From Anthoceros angustus (lineage: Eukaryota; Streptophyta; Anthocerotopsida; Anthocerotales; Anthocerotaceae): a stretch of 64,000 nt of DNA. Location: positions 1,674,001 to 1,738,000 of the forward strand of contig MU008155.1 in the NCBI GenBank assembly GCA_010909165.1, in the 5' to 3' direction. Positions 1 through 12,551 of the stretch are shown here, piece after piece (positions within the stretch are counted from its first letter, which is position 1; the number at the start of each line of letters is the position of its first letter). The notes under the pieces were generated by a model, which saw only the letters and a program-made list of their open reading frames with translations, was not told where the DNA came from and ran no database searches. Position numbers and translations under genes: made by a program.

Positions 1-60
1 AAAATGAAGTCAATGCTCAAGAGATTACTAGAATAGGAACCCCCGAAGAGAATGCAGTTC

Positions 61-190
61 CACATAACATTCAGCTCACTGGATCAGACCATCCCTGGTA
101 CCTGCAACATGAAGAGAAAACCTCGAAAAAATAGCACTTCCACATAACATCCAGTTCCAAGGTCAGTCCATCCCGGTTACCTGCCACATA
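61..190. repeat. Short imperfect tandem duplication at an ISA2 exon/intron border
   Basis: Two copies of a ~50-bp stretch (about 60-112 and 138-188) start with cacataacat and end with acctg(c/ca)acat. The right copy overlaps the 5' splice site of the last visible ISA2 exon and the left copy lies in the following intron, so the duplication carries a second splice-site-like sequence. About 80 bp period. Confidence 0.6.
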
Positions 191-3059
191 CTCTTGTCGC
201 AAACTTGCTTAGCCTGCCTGGTTCACCTCTGATCATACGACGAACGTCATTGCGAAATTGGAAGTTCCACTCACACCACCTTCTCCAATGAGGGAATTTG
301 GTATCCTAAGCCATAATCACCCAGTTGGCGTGTTGAAACACAATTACAGGAGGCATTCTTACACAACATCAATAAGGAAGCTCTTACCTTACAGGCACCT
401 GAAATTGGTGAGCATGTGTCAGCAATAAGCTTGCTACCACCAAGCAGAGGCTCAAATGAGATAGCTTCCACCAACGGTGGCCTACTCAGCTCCTGTCCAT
501 GAGGTCCTGTGACGAGTGCAGAGGCATTCACAAAACTGAAGCCATCCACATGGTACTCGTCAACCCAATGCCTGAGGCTGTCCAGTATCTAGAGTTCCAA
601 AGTGCAAAAGGTACCCATATCAGCTTGCAAAAAAACTCTACCATACTCCACAAATCATTTAAACTTGCTGCATTGCAAACAGGTTTGATCCCATCAGGTA
701 CCCTAAGCATAAGCAGATTAGAATACCATTCTTGTGACAATAGGATGATTACAATTTAAGCAGTTCTCTGCACCTGTGTCTGGAGTCGAAACCCTACAAG
801 AGATAACATGCCACTCAGGAGAGGTTCAACAGAGGATGAGGATGACAAAACCAAAAGAGTACAAGAAAAATGCAAAACACCAGATACCTGCCAAATTGAT
901 CAACGATATAATAAGTTGCATTGTCAATACCACGGAGAGAAATTCTCTTAGGTTTGTCATCGCCATTCTCTGCTGTGTGACTGTACACAACTTCAAGAAT
1001 CACCTGGCAGGGCCGAATCTAAACCTCAGCCACAGGCAGCTTACAGATGCAGCAATAAGTAGATATAAAAGCAACTCTAAGCAACAGGCGAAAGATTATT
1101 GACACCTCAATTCCCCTTCTGTGTAATTCCTTCACCATCTGCTTGAAGGACGTACTTGCTGACAGGCTGTCTCCACCAGGCCCATACAAGGGGGATGGTG
1201 CAAAAAAGCTGCGAGGACATTAACAGAGAGGAATACAGTTTTATCTCAAACTGCATATGTAGTTCTGCTGGGCAATTTTGCTCACAAGAGCTGAACCAAT
1301 AACGTGCCAAGCATCCAAAACGGTTCCCAGTAAGTGCAACAAACTGACACCTGATTGGATAGTAACTCCCTTGGCTCTCATCAAATGCAAAGATGGGCTG
1401 CAGAATCACGGCATTTGCTCCTGCACTTCCACATCATATTGCAGGACTAGTAAGAAAATGCTGCATTAACTTCATCCTGAAGCTCATGAGAGCTGAGCTC
1501 AACTACCTAGATGCACAAGGTGATCTGCCTTCTGGATCACTCCCATGAATGTCCCCCTTATATCATCCTCGACCTTGCTGGAAATATCAGACGTGTACCC
1601 ATGGACATTGATTTTGTGCACAACAAGCTCGTGTGGAGGTAGACTGTTTTCAACAGCAGGACAGTGTTAGACCTTCAATCTAGCTGGCAGAACATCCGTG
1701 AGTCTCTTCAGAGTCATGCAATCACTTTCAACCCACCGGGGACTAACGTCATCCTCCCAGTCAAAAGGAACAGGATGTCTGCTCAGCAGACCGAGGGCAA
1801 GAGCCGGAGAAGGCAAATTTTCTGCACAGAGCACGCGATTTGACCAATCATACCGCTGTTCTGGAACAAAAAGTGCATAGAGATTAAGACCTGCAAGAAG
1901 AGTACCTTGTCCGGGCTCAAAAGGAGCAATGTGCTTAGCGTAAGGGTCCAACAAGACGCAACGTCCATGAAAGCGATTTCCATTCTCCCAACTAGTGTCC
2001 CCCTGCAAAAAGCTCTCAACACTGGCGATCAGAATATACAGTCCAGACTAGCGAAGGTCTCATCAGCACATTCCTGTTGGAACCATCTTACCAAACACCT
2101 GTAGCCATAGCGGGTGTAATTGTTCAGGCTTTCCAATCGTATATGCCAGATATCGCCCGTTCGATGCATTGATGGCTTCAAGTCAATCTCCAACTGCCGA
2201 CGACAAGCCCACTTGGGGTGTTACTCGAAGTGGGCTGTGACACCACGTCAGGTGCAATGACTGCCCTACACGGAATGACTCACCGAGGGCTCAACACTGC
2301 CTGGCTCGTAGAGGCACAGCACAACCTTCTCAGCATTCTTCGAAAACAGAGCAAAATTGACGGATCCATCCCTCTCGTCTTGAACACCCAGCGGTTCTGG
2401 GCGACCCTTGGTTGTACCAGGTGACAAACGCTGCTCCATCTGCATAGTTCCGGCCGCAGAAGTGGTCGAGCACCTGGCACCAATGTCTGCCATACGTCGG
2501 CAGGAATTTCTCGGGGGCAGACATGGTGCACGGAACAGCCTGCAGTGGATGGTGACAAAGCCTGGCACACCATTCGCCCGCACAGCCATTTTGGGCCAGT
2601 CCTGCTGAAAACATCGGCCGCCTGCTATAGCTGGGAACGCCAGCGGCACTCCTGCCATGGCTGCACACGAAATGGTCGGAGGTGGAGCACTCATCTCCAC
2701 ATCTTGTTCAAGTACTTCCTCCCATCTTCACGTTTGCGTTAAGCTTCAATCTGACATCTATCATGCCGGACCCTGTTTCTTATTTGGATAGGCCCATGGA
2801 TTGAGGGGGAAGCTGCTACGTTTCTGGGTGTCACGGCACTTCTTACAGATGTGGCCTTCGGCTTGGCGGCTCCGCGGAGCATGAGCCTGCGACGCGCTCT
2901 CCTGACAGGAATCACAGGAGCGTAAGGAGAAGTAAATGGGCTCAGATTGGAGGTTGGCCAAGGTGTAGACCTGAAGCTTGGCAGTTGCTCCTGAGGGCTG
3001 TTGCTCCTCGCAAAGACCTTGGTCGCGCAGCCAAACAGCATGGGGGCCGCGGACTCCAA
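181..3059 (-). CDS. ISA2: Isoamylase-type debranching enzyme, ISA2-like (3' part beyond the window)
   Basis: Plastid starch debranching family; ISA2 proteins are non-catalytic partners of ISA1 in amylopectin trimming. Eleven exons can be joined with matching phases: 2847-3059 (Arg/Ser-rich, transit-peptide-like), 2284-2718 (CBM48 start, GRPEPLG and NFALFSKNA), 2092-2193, 1737-2002 (VLLDPYAK), 1507-1643, 1351-1420, 1106-1208, 888-1003 (EVVYSHTAENG), 727-793, 388-588 (YHVDGFSFVNASAL, LSRPPLVEAI), 181-305 (KFPHWRRW). The C-terminal third lies left of the window. In VDGFSFVNA the catalytic Asp of active isoamylases is Asn, and the acid/base Glu region reads LIADTC instead of an EAWD-like motif. 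Both substitutions are typical of ISA2, so I infer a non-catalytic subunit. The exon 1/2 junction and start are the least certain points. Confidence 0.9.
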
Positions 3060-3355
3060 GCAGCAGCTTGCAACTCAGGTTTCACCCTACACCCTGGGCT
3101 GAAGAATTTGGCCTGTTGTTTGCTTTTCTGTTCCTAGCTAATCGGATTTGCGTGTGAGCAAGAGCAATTCAGAGCAATTCAATTCAGGGCTCACTGTCGG
3201 AAGTCACCACAGTGCACGGAGGGAGCGAGTTAGCTAGGGATCCTTGTCTGACCAAGCTGGAAGCTCTGGAAGTTGTAAGTCTCAAATGCAGCAGATGTGT
3301 TCACGTCTGTTTGCGATACCGAGAGGGATACCCTTTACCTTAACCCCCGGTGGAG

Positions 3356-4112
3356 ATGGCAGACCCGACCTCTTCTGAACCCGCAGTCGTCGGATCCGGG
3401 TTTGAGGGAACTTCTTCTGCGCAGGACGGCTTCCTTCTCGGCCAGCACGGACTATGGTTCATCTTCTCTCCCATGTCCAAGCGTCTTTAGGCTACTTGCA
3501 ATGAGAAGGTGGTTGTGTGGTTGTGACAAGATGCTCTTGCTGATGGCTTCCATTACCAACTGTATCAGGCGCCCTTGATGCAACTACCACTCTGCAGTTG
3601 TATGAGCTGTACGAGGATTGGCAGAAGACCACTGCTGCAACATTAAGCAGACGCCAGGTACTGTCCTGATTTTGTCTTGACTGCAATCTTCAGGAGACGT
3701 ACTCGAGGTCTACCAACGGCGCTTGAAAGCTGGCCTTGGTTGACTCGTGTGTGGCAGGAGGAATTAGGCAACAAAATTGAAGGGGTAGAAGCACTCGAGT
3801 TGAAGCTCTTGCAGCGGCTAAATTTCACCACGTCAGTGATTAAATCAACTGCTGCACACCTTGAGGATGGTAATTGCTGAGCATTTGGTTGTTAGGGTGC
3901 CTGCAGTCATTTACTGTACTGTGAGGTCTGCAGCAAGACCCAGCTTCAGGCTCTCACGTCACTTTCATTACCTTGCAGTTCATCCACTCAGACTGGAGGT
4001 AGCACAAATGAAGCGAAATTTACGAGCCACCATAGAAAGTTACAATTCGCTATGTTCCAAAATTGAAGAGCTTGGACCTCCTTGGTTGAAGGAAACGCCA
4101 AAGCGGATATAG
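3356..4112 (+). CDS. Small coiled-coil protein, unidentified
   Basis: Four exons join with closing phases: 3356-3482, 3569-3657, 3758-3869, 3979-4112, giving 153 residues. The first junction uses a weak GTCTTT donor and is uncertain; exons 2-4 are well supported by GT/AG sites and phase. The N-terminal 40 residues are Ser/Gly-rich. From about residue 45 to the end the chain is heptad-like and charged (DWQKT, EELGNKIEGVEALELKLLQRL region, VAQMKRNLRATIESY), ending with PPWLKETPKRI. Size and all-helical layout resemble the small subunits of BLOC-1/BORC type trafficking complexes, but I recognise no diagnostic motif and do not assign it. It lies divergently from ISA2, sharing the ~300-bp region 3060-3355 that would hold both promoters. 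Confidence 0.5.
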
Positions 4113-4169
4113 GGGATCACAATAGGATGTGTGCAACCCATGTTATTTGCAGGATCAAAGTGATACAGG

Positions 4170-5720
4170 ATCTGCCTCGTGTTCTTCAGAATTTTTTTGG
4201 CTCGGTTGGGAAAGAATTGGGTTCCCTTGTAGCTCTAGCAGTAGGCACCTGTAAAACTTGGAAAACGACGTTCACTGCTAGTATGCTTATGCGTGGATAT
4301 TCTCGTTTGCCTACAGAGGCTCGGAGAGTTCCCCTCTGGCTTCGAACCTTCGAACACAACTGAATTCTGAAGGCGTCAGCCCGCCCTTCGTGTCATAAAC
4401 GTTGTCCACTGTGTAATCTGGTGTCAGCATCCATACATCCATGCATCCATGAGAACGTTGTCCTCTCATCTTGACGAGTTGCGTGTACAGTTACCTATCT
4501 TAGAAACATCGGTAGCCGAATCCAGATCGATCTGTAGATATGGACGCACCAGGCACAGCCTCTTCAAAGTCCTTCAGCTTCAGTTCTAACTGATCAATGC
4601 TCTGGATGGCTTGGAGTTGCATGTGGCGGCGGACGCTGCCCGTCACGGTGGCCGCATTGCTTGTGTGCTATCGTGTAACTGGCGCATGCGCAGATGCACA
4701 TGATTAAGAAGGGCTTCACAACATCAGCCCTTCTTGCGGGTGAGGTAATACACATCATTTTATCAGGCGGGCTCAAAGGGCTTCACAATAGCCCTTCGTG
4801 CTTGCGGGCCAGACAACAGAGATCGTTTATCAGGCGGTCCTCAAAGGCTTCACAGAGCACAGGGCCAATTGTAATTGGGGATGGGTGGTGCCCATCCCGG
4901 TAGTGATTCAACCAGAGGCTAGGCTACCTTAAGCACGCAGTTCCAATGAACTCTTGGGTACCATGTTACTCCTCAAACGAGGACGTGCGGCGTTGTAATT
5001 TAGAAGCATTATTTCTCTACGTCTCTACGAATTCATGGGCCCATGACAGTCCTTTGTCCCAGCTCAGGTGGCTCACGTGAGACAAAAGTAAATGCAGTTC
5101 GTGGAGAGGGCGGCAACCAGTCTCGTGTTCTCAAGAAGGATTTTGGCCTGGTTGGGAAAGAATGAAGTTCAAGTAATCCCGATCCCCTTGTAGCCCTTCC
5201 AGAAACAGCTGTAAAACTTGGAAGCCCACGTCTACTACTAGTACAGTGATGGGTACCGGACATATGCTACCTTTTGCTGCAGTCCGATTGCAACCTTGTC
5301 CTATACGCTGGTATTCTCTATGACAAAAGATTTCCCATGTGGACTTCCCAAAGTGACGGGTCGAGTAGTGACTGCACTCTCAATATTCGAACCAATGGTG
5401 TTCCCCTCTGGCTTACAACACGACTGCCTTCCGTCGGCAAGTCGTCGTGTCATAAATGTTGTCCACAGTGTAATCTGGTGTCAGCATCCATGCGAACTTT
5501 GCCCTCTCATCTGGAAGGGCTACATATGCTATCTTGGCTAGCCCAATCCAGATCGAATCTGTGGATATAGAGTCACCAGGCACAGCCTCTGCAAAGTCCT
5601 TTGGTTTGATCCTAAACTGATCGACGCTCTGGATGGCTGGCAGTTGCATCAGGCGGCTCATGCTGTCCCTCGTGGTGGCCGCATTGACTATGTGCTATGC
5701 TGTAGCTGGTTATGTTCCTG
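4170..5720. repeat. Tandemly duplicated lectin-gene units, about 1 kb period
   Basis: The stretch 4170-4300 (ggttgggaaag, gtaaaacttgg) recurs at 5110-5240. The stretch 4380-4690 (gtcataaacgttgtccac, then a signal-peptide start) recurs at 5440-5720. The copies differ by substitutions and indels, so the duplication is not recent. It created a series of bulb-lectin copies of which only the rightmost is near intact. Confidence 0.75.
4606..5440 (+). pseudogene. Bulb-type (B_lectin) lectin copy, broken
   Basis: An ATG at 4606 opens a signal-peptide-like segment homologous to the start of the lectin gene at 5633 (both share a tail ending gtggccgcattg). The lectin core is then missing: about 500 bp of unrelated or duplicated sequence follows, and only the third B_lectin repeat survives at about 5274-5400, with the motif QSDCNLVLY and then MWTSQSDG. 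An even shorter 3' remnant of a further copy is visible at about 4250-4370 (ttcccctctggctt). I see no continuous reading frame, so this is a relic of tandem duplication. Confidence 0.6.
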
Positions 5721-6089
5721 TTTACTGGTTGTATCAGACTCACATTATGCTTCAGGGAGACATGTTAACGCAACCAGGCGCAACTGACCTGGTGTTGCAG
5801 GACGACTGCAACCTGGCCGTCTACCCTCATGGTACCAATCAGTCGCACGCGCTATGTGATAGCGAAACTTCCCATAAGGCAGACCAGTGCTACCTTACCC
5901 TGCAGTCCGATTGCAACCTTGTCGTGTACGTTGGTATTCCTTTTGACAAAAGCTATTCCATGTGGGCTTCCAAAAACTGTCAGGCAGAGTTCTAGCTGCG
6001 TTTTCTTGATTCGAGACGATGGTGATGCGGCCCTATTTGGTTTTGATGGAATAGCCCACTGGCACACTGGCACGGGAAGTGGATCATGA
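5633..6089 (+). CDS. Secreted bulb-type (mannose-binding) lectin, frameshifted near its end
   Basis: The frame from 5633 encodes a hydrophobic signal peptide (LMLSLVVAALTMCYAVAG) and then a B_lectin domain. Two copies of the family signature QxDxNxVxY are clear: QDDCNLAVY and QSDCNLVVY. After SMWASK the frame hits a stop at 5995, while the +1 frame continues with IRDDGDAALFG, the third repeat, to a stop near 6089. Alignment with the duplicate at 5345-5400 suggests one extra base between about 5955 and 5985. The family binds mannose/glucose sugars in the cell wall or outside the cell. Either this copy is freshly broken, or the extra base is a sequencing error. The ATG at 5660 is an alternative start. 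Confidence 0.65.
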
Positions 6090-6109
6090 AAGCCCTGGAG
6101 GGGCATTAA

Positions 6110-7176
6110 AGCTTCAATCCATTCAAGCTTGTCTTCAATCTCAAAAAGTGAAACACGGAGTTTGCAGCTGAGGTCCTTTCATATCTAAGCAGTGCTTGCT
6201 TCTTTTTACTCGCTGCTGGTGCATATATGCGCCAGCTGTGGGCCATGGCCGGGTTCTTCTTTGAACAAATTTGATTAGCTAGCTGCTTTGAATCTACACA
6301 CATGTAGCAAGTACATTGCTTGTCCTGCAGAAGAGGTCCGCAGTCGAAATCAGTCAGTTGTACTGTAAGTCCATTGCTTGCTCAAGGTGGGGTCGTTCCT
6401 TTGATCCGGGCTGTACAATTAGCACCCATCAGGCTTAATGTTGCTTGAGTTCTAGGCTAGAAGGCTTACAGCACTCTAGCAGTGCAAACGGGAATGACCT
6501 AAATTATTACACCAATCAATCACCCGATCAAGGGAGCATGCCATGCAGAAGGGAATCAACATTGTCACAGAGTTGCGCATTTAGCCAGGGAAGGGGCTAT
6601 TGGAAGAGTTACTTTAAACCCCACGCGGTTTAAAGTAAATCTTCCAGAAGCCCCTCCCTGGCTACAAACAAAATCGAGAGAGACCAGTTGTAAACCATTC
6701 ATGAGACTTTGAACTCGTCCTTGCAAGCTGAGCAGCACAAGTACACTTCAGTTGGACACCTCTGTGCTTAGAACTCAGGCGGGTTGTTTCCCATTTCGTG
6801 TGTATGTCCACCGTCTGTAATTGGAAGAAACATACGCGTCCTGATCGAGGACTGTGTTAGCAATCTAAACCTGTTTCCCAGAGTTAGAGATTCGTGTACT
6901 CGTGACTGGATGACGCGTCCCTCAACAAGCTGAAATCTTGCTGCCAGGAAGCCATCACTAGGACGAGCCACCTTGTAGGAACGGATAATTTCATCCTACG
7001 AAAAGTGTTGACAACATACTTGACCGAATGCCAAATAATCCTGCTTAAGTTCCTCCATGCTGTGACCGTGGTGGTGCAGCATGAGCACCTCAAGCCCCAC
7101 GTATTCCCGTGACCTATCGTACTTAAACCACTTAAACTCAGTCGTCGAGGTGCGCGTGGTAGCAACCCTGGAGCTA
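6110..7176. other. Intergenic region, RBX1 3' side
   Basis: No coding exon that I can support. It holds the end of the lectin locus, a long hairpin at 6582-6664 (listed separately) and, toward the right, the 3' UTR and terminator region of the minus-strand RBX1 gene. Confidence 0.6.
6582..6664. repeat. Long near-perfect inverted repeat (hairpin, ~38-bp arms)
   Basis: The left arm begins tagccaggga and ends actttaaacc; the right arm begins ggtttaaagt and ends ccctggcta, with only about 6 bases (ccacgc) between. The arms pair almost completely with a few mismatches or bulges (for example ctattggaagagt against atcttccagaag). It could be a microRNA-type foldback, a tiny inverted-repeat element, or a structured 3' UTR; no target can be named from the sequence. 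Confidence 0.8.
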
Positions 7177-7983
<807 letters not shown>

Positions 7984-8465
7984 CGCAGTTGTCGCGGTAA
8001 CCTCTGTGCGAACGTTGGCTGAAAGAACCACCGGGGAAATGAAAGATGAGAAGAGGCGACTCGCAGAATATGGGACCCCCGTGCTACAGCACTAAAAGCC
8101 TCTCAGAGTATCCCGCCGTCCCCGACCGATCCCGATCCACGGTTCGCACAAGGAATCGCATCACCAAACAAATAAAATTGAAAGAACATAATGCCACTTT
8201 CCGACGTATCTTGCTATTAGGTGAGTAATTACGGATAAGAGATCACCTAATAAGTAATATGTATAACTATATGTATTTGAAAGGCAAATGCACCTTCCAA
8301 CCCGACGAGGCTGCGGGGACAGGGCGCTGTAGTGCGCAAAATAAACAAAATTGGAATTAACCCATTCCTTTCAACCCAACAAAGCAAGCAGAAGAATCCA
8401 AGGATTCGGGCTTGGGCGTTTATTTGTGCTCAAGCGCTCGAAGTTACACTAACGCACCAAAGCGG
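7984..8465. other. RBX1 5' flank and PHS2 3' flank
   Basis: About 480 bp between the start codon of RBX1 and the stop codon of the phosphorylase, both on the minus strand. It must hold the RBX1 promoter/5' UTR and the PHS2 3' UTR. I see no coding sequence and no unmistakable motif. Confidence 0.6.
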
Positions 8466-11400
8466 TCAGGGAACTGGGCATTCTTTGATTTGCCAGATCT
8501 CATTGGCATATTGTGAGATAGTACGGTCACTGCTGAATTTGCCTGAACCAGCCGTGCTCAGAATAGACATCCGAATCCATCGCGATTGATCCCTACACAT
8601 AGCAACGGACCATCTCAGAAGTCATTTACGGGAACTTTTCCTGTCACAACTTCCAGTAACTTGTGAAAGGTTACTCACTTGTATGCTTCATCAACAGCTG
8701 CTTGAGCCTCCAAATACCCTGGGAAATCCACTCCCACCAAGAAGTAGTCGCCCCGGCCGTACCCGCTATCGCCTTCCAGAGAATCCAGAAGAGGTCCGTA
8801 GTCGAAATCGCCAAAGACACCACTCCGCACAAAGTCCTTGGCCTCCTCAAAACGTGGGTCCGGAACAAACTGCACAGAAGCGGAAACTTGAGCAGCCACC
8901 CCTTTCCGGAACAACCCATCATACCACTAGGAACAGGTCTACGAGTTTCACCTTGCCCGCTTCCCTCTCCTTGCGTAGCCTTGGTACGTCGTTTGCTCTG
9001 GCACCAAATAGAAAAAAGTTCTCCTCACCAATTTCTTCCCGGATCTCCACGTTTGCACCGTCGAGAGTGCCGATAATGAGACAGCCGTTGAGTGCAAACT
9101 TCATGTTGCTCGTTCCACTGGCCTCCATTCCTGCCGTGCTGATGTGCTGCGACAGCTCACTTGCGGGGATTGCAAGCTCAGCTACGGTAACGTTGTAATT
9201 TGGGATGAAAACAACCTGCAAGTGCCACAGAGTTCAATAGCTACCAACCTATCGCAAGCTGGTTCTGCAGACAGTGCAAGTACAATAAGCTACCAGAAGG
9301 GCATTTCAATGGACCTTGAGCAGATGAGAGACGTCCGGATCATTGTTGACGACAGATCCGACGTCCGTGACAAGCTTTACGATGCGCTTAGCTTGTTCAT
9401 AGGTTGCAAACGCCTTGCCCCCCACCATGACCGTTCGTGGGACTACGTTCTTCCTCTCTTCCGGAGTCAGTTCCTGCATTGCACATAGAATTGCCGATCA
9501 GAGTTGTGCACTGATGGGTCCCAACCTGGAGATATCCGAAGTTTGGCAAATGACGATGAGTATCTCATCAACGAACGAGATCATGCTGACCCACCTTGAT
9601 TTTCTTGTATCGGTAGATGACTCCAAGAATATTTAAGAGCTGCCGCTTGTATTCGTGGATTCGCTTGATTTGCACATCAAACAGACTATGAGGATCTACT
9701 TTAACACCTGTCTTGCTTTCCAGATAACCTGCAAACCGAATTTTATTTGCAGTTTTTGCGGCAGCCCACTCGCTTTGCAGCTGTTTGTCATCTGCAAACT
9801 GTCAACAGAAAACGGTCAACAAGGAAGGATTCTTGCTGAACCAGCATAACTCCGTACTTTTATCAATTAATTTATTTATAATGTACAGTAACTGTACCTG
9901 GCGCAGGCCGGAGAGGAGATCCAGTTTTGTCACCCATTTGTCGGTCCTCAGCCATTTCGTAATTATAGCACTCAGTTCAGGACTACAGAATCGGAGCCAG
10001 CGCCTAGGTGTTACGCCATTTGTTTTGTTCTGAAACTTCTGAGGCCACAGCGAACAGAAATCCGCAAATAGCTCATTCTTCAAGATGTCGCTGTGGAGCT
10101 CAGCAACACCATTCACCTGATAAAACACACACCAGGGTGTTACAACACCAGCAGAGGGAATGACGAAAAAAGTCTTTACATGATAAGCAAAGTGGACAGG
10201 ACTCACCTTGTGTGCAGATACCACACAAAGATGTGCCATTCGCACAAGAGGTTTGGCAGGGTTGGAATCATCCAGAGGTGTCAAATCAGCAAGCTTCTCC
10301 ACCAGGTCAGGCCGGTTGGCTTGGACAAGGGAACGGAACTGAAAGCAAGGAGATCAGCAGCTTTCAGTTTCTCCTTGCTAGAGCTCAGAATAAGAGTGTC
10401 AAGCAATTCTGAGATAAAGCCGTGAGCATCAACCTCGTGGTGTGAACGCTCTCAAACCAAATGGTAGGACATACTACCTGCTTGTCAATTTCAGCAATGA
10501 TTTCGAAATGACGAGGAAGTAACTTGGCAATGACAGCCTGCGGCCATTTCTCAAGAGCTTCTGGCAGCACTGTGTGATTTGTGTATGCTACTGTACTGCA
10601 CGGCAACCAGATGCACAGCATGGACATTAGGGCTATGCAAGGGACATGTGGTGGTATGCTTCATGCAGTACAGTAGCATATACAAAACACACAGTGCTCC
10701 TGGCAGCACTGTGTGATTTGTATATGCTACTGTACTGCATGAAGGCCTGTTCAGCCCATGAGCTACCCGTTCATGAACGTCTACCTGCTTGTGACGGCCC
10801 AAGCTTCTTCCCAGCCCAGCCCTTCTTCATCCATCAGCAGCCTCATAAGTTCCGGAATAGCTAGAGTAGGATGAGTGTCATTCATCTGTACTGCAACCTT
10901 CTTGGAAAACTCTGCCCAAGCAATGGCAGAGCCCTTCGGCCTCCTTTCCTTAAACCTTGCAATGATATCCTGCACATGCAGACTTGCATTTACAAACATG
11001 ACCCCGAATTATGTCTTGCAGAGCCACGCCTCCATTGAACCTTTACCCCTGGAGACTGCTGCCCACCTGCAATGAAGCGCTACACAGAAGGTATTGCTGT
11101 TTCAGCCGAAGGAGTTTCCCATCTTCCGTTGCATCTCCTGGGTACAGAACAGCACAAACCTGTCACCCAGCCCCCATCAGTTGGTCAGCTTCTCCTTGAG
11201 TAACAGATGAAAAAGATGAATCCATAACTCTGTGCTATATCCCAGCATTGCCCAGAGAGTACCTGGTGTGCCTTCGAGTGAAGGATTGCAGCCTTTTCAT
11301 GCTCTCCAGCGTTGAAGTCATAAAGATTGAAGTCTCGAGGAGGGGCACGGGCTTCCCAAAGTCGAAGACTGATTGTGTTCTTTGTTTTATAGCCAGGGAT

Positions 11401-12551
11401 GGGCACATCATAAGCCAATGCTTGCATCTCTTCACCTCCAACCCATTTGCGCCTGGGTGGACAAACGAAAGAAGTACGAGTAGTGAACAAAATTCTCACA
11501 GAATAAGACAACCAGTTCTCAAGGCACACAGACATTTAAAAGGGCCAGGAATACTTACGATCCATCTGGGCCCGATTGAACTTCACCAAAAAAGCGCACA
11601 GTGTAGACTACATCATGCCTTACAATCTCCCACGGACTAAATTTCTGCAACAAATGGACAATGACTCGTAAAAAGGTGAACAGGGACGACCATGTGAGTT
11701 GTTAAAGGAAGAATCATGGAAACATATCCTCCCGAAATGTAAGCTCCAAGTACAGCCAACCAACCTCAAGCCAATCCTCAGCAGCTTCTTCCTGCCCACG
11801 TTTGGAAATCCTTTGACTGAAGAGGCCGTACTTGTAACGCAGCCCATAACCCCATGCGGGAAGGTTAAGAGTAGCCATGGAATCTAGGAAGCAGGAGGCA
11901 AGCCTTCCCAATCCTCCGTTCCCAAGGGCTGCATCCCGCTCCTGCAAAAGCACGATTCAAACAGCACCCGGTGAGGTCACTGACGTGACAATAGCCAAGA
12001 ATGTTTCAGCTGGAGCTAGGACAAACTTCCACCTGCTCGACAATATTCTCCAGGTCATATCCCAGCTTGTTGAGAGCAGCAGCGTACGCGTCAGTGAGAC
12101 CTAGATTGCCAACGGCATTTGTCAACGCTCGGCCCTGCAAATATTCCATCGACAAGTAGTACGTCTGCTTCGGGTCCGTCTTGTGGAAGTGTTCATAAGT
12201 TTCATTCCACCTCTGCAGATGGAACCCGCAGTGTCAGAGTACAACGACACAATGCAAATGCAGAATTGGGTGGCAACCAATTTGAGGCAAACTGACGTGG
12301 ATAAGCGTATCCCGGACGCTCTCGCCAGTTGCATAGAAGGCCTGCTCGGGCTCGAACTTGTATGGAGAAAAGTGTGGGGTATACTGCGCGTGGTACTTGA
12401 TGTTGGCGGCAATGCCGAAGGCGTCGTCCGGAGTAGGATGCGCAATGGGCGGCACTGCGTCAAGGGACGAAGACTTGCTCCTGGCCTCCAACACGGCGTT
12501 TCCTTTCGTCGCCTCAGCGTGCACCCCGTTCTGCACCGCACCGGGGGCCAT
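8466..12551 (-). CDS. PHS2: Alpha-glucan (starch/glycogen) phosphorylase, cytosolic type
   Basis: PLP enzyme releasing glucose-1-phosphate from alpha-1,4-glucans. Fifteen exons join with closing phases: 12297-12551, 12033-12212, 11765-11941, 11559-11644, 11263-11452, 11067-11159, 10785-10969, 10478-10595, 10207-10338, 9898-10116, 9595-9798, 9315-9473, 8952-9215, 8679-8869, 8466-8592, for 859 residues. Family blocks in order: [104 protein letters not shown] (with the PLP-binding Lys at its end) and [10 protein letters not shown]. There is no long transit peptide and no large mid-protein insertion of the plastid isoform, so I infer the cytosolic PHS2 class. Exon 8 has degenerate copies in the preceding intron (see separate entry). 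Confidence 0.97.
10552..10745. repeat. Duplicated and inverted copies of a phosphorylase exon start
   Basis: The 5' end of PHS2 exon 8 (10552-10600, with its TGCAG acceptor) is present again in the same orientation at about 10695-10744 and in inverted orientation at about 10659-10698, all inside intron 7. The direct copy keeps the acceptor and the residues AYTNHTVLP before diverging, so it is a potential decoy exon; the inverted copy can pair with either direct copy. Confidence 0.85.

Noticed and set aside
8683-9198. Plus-strand 171-codon frame
   Set aside because: Antisense of three PHS2 exons.
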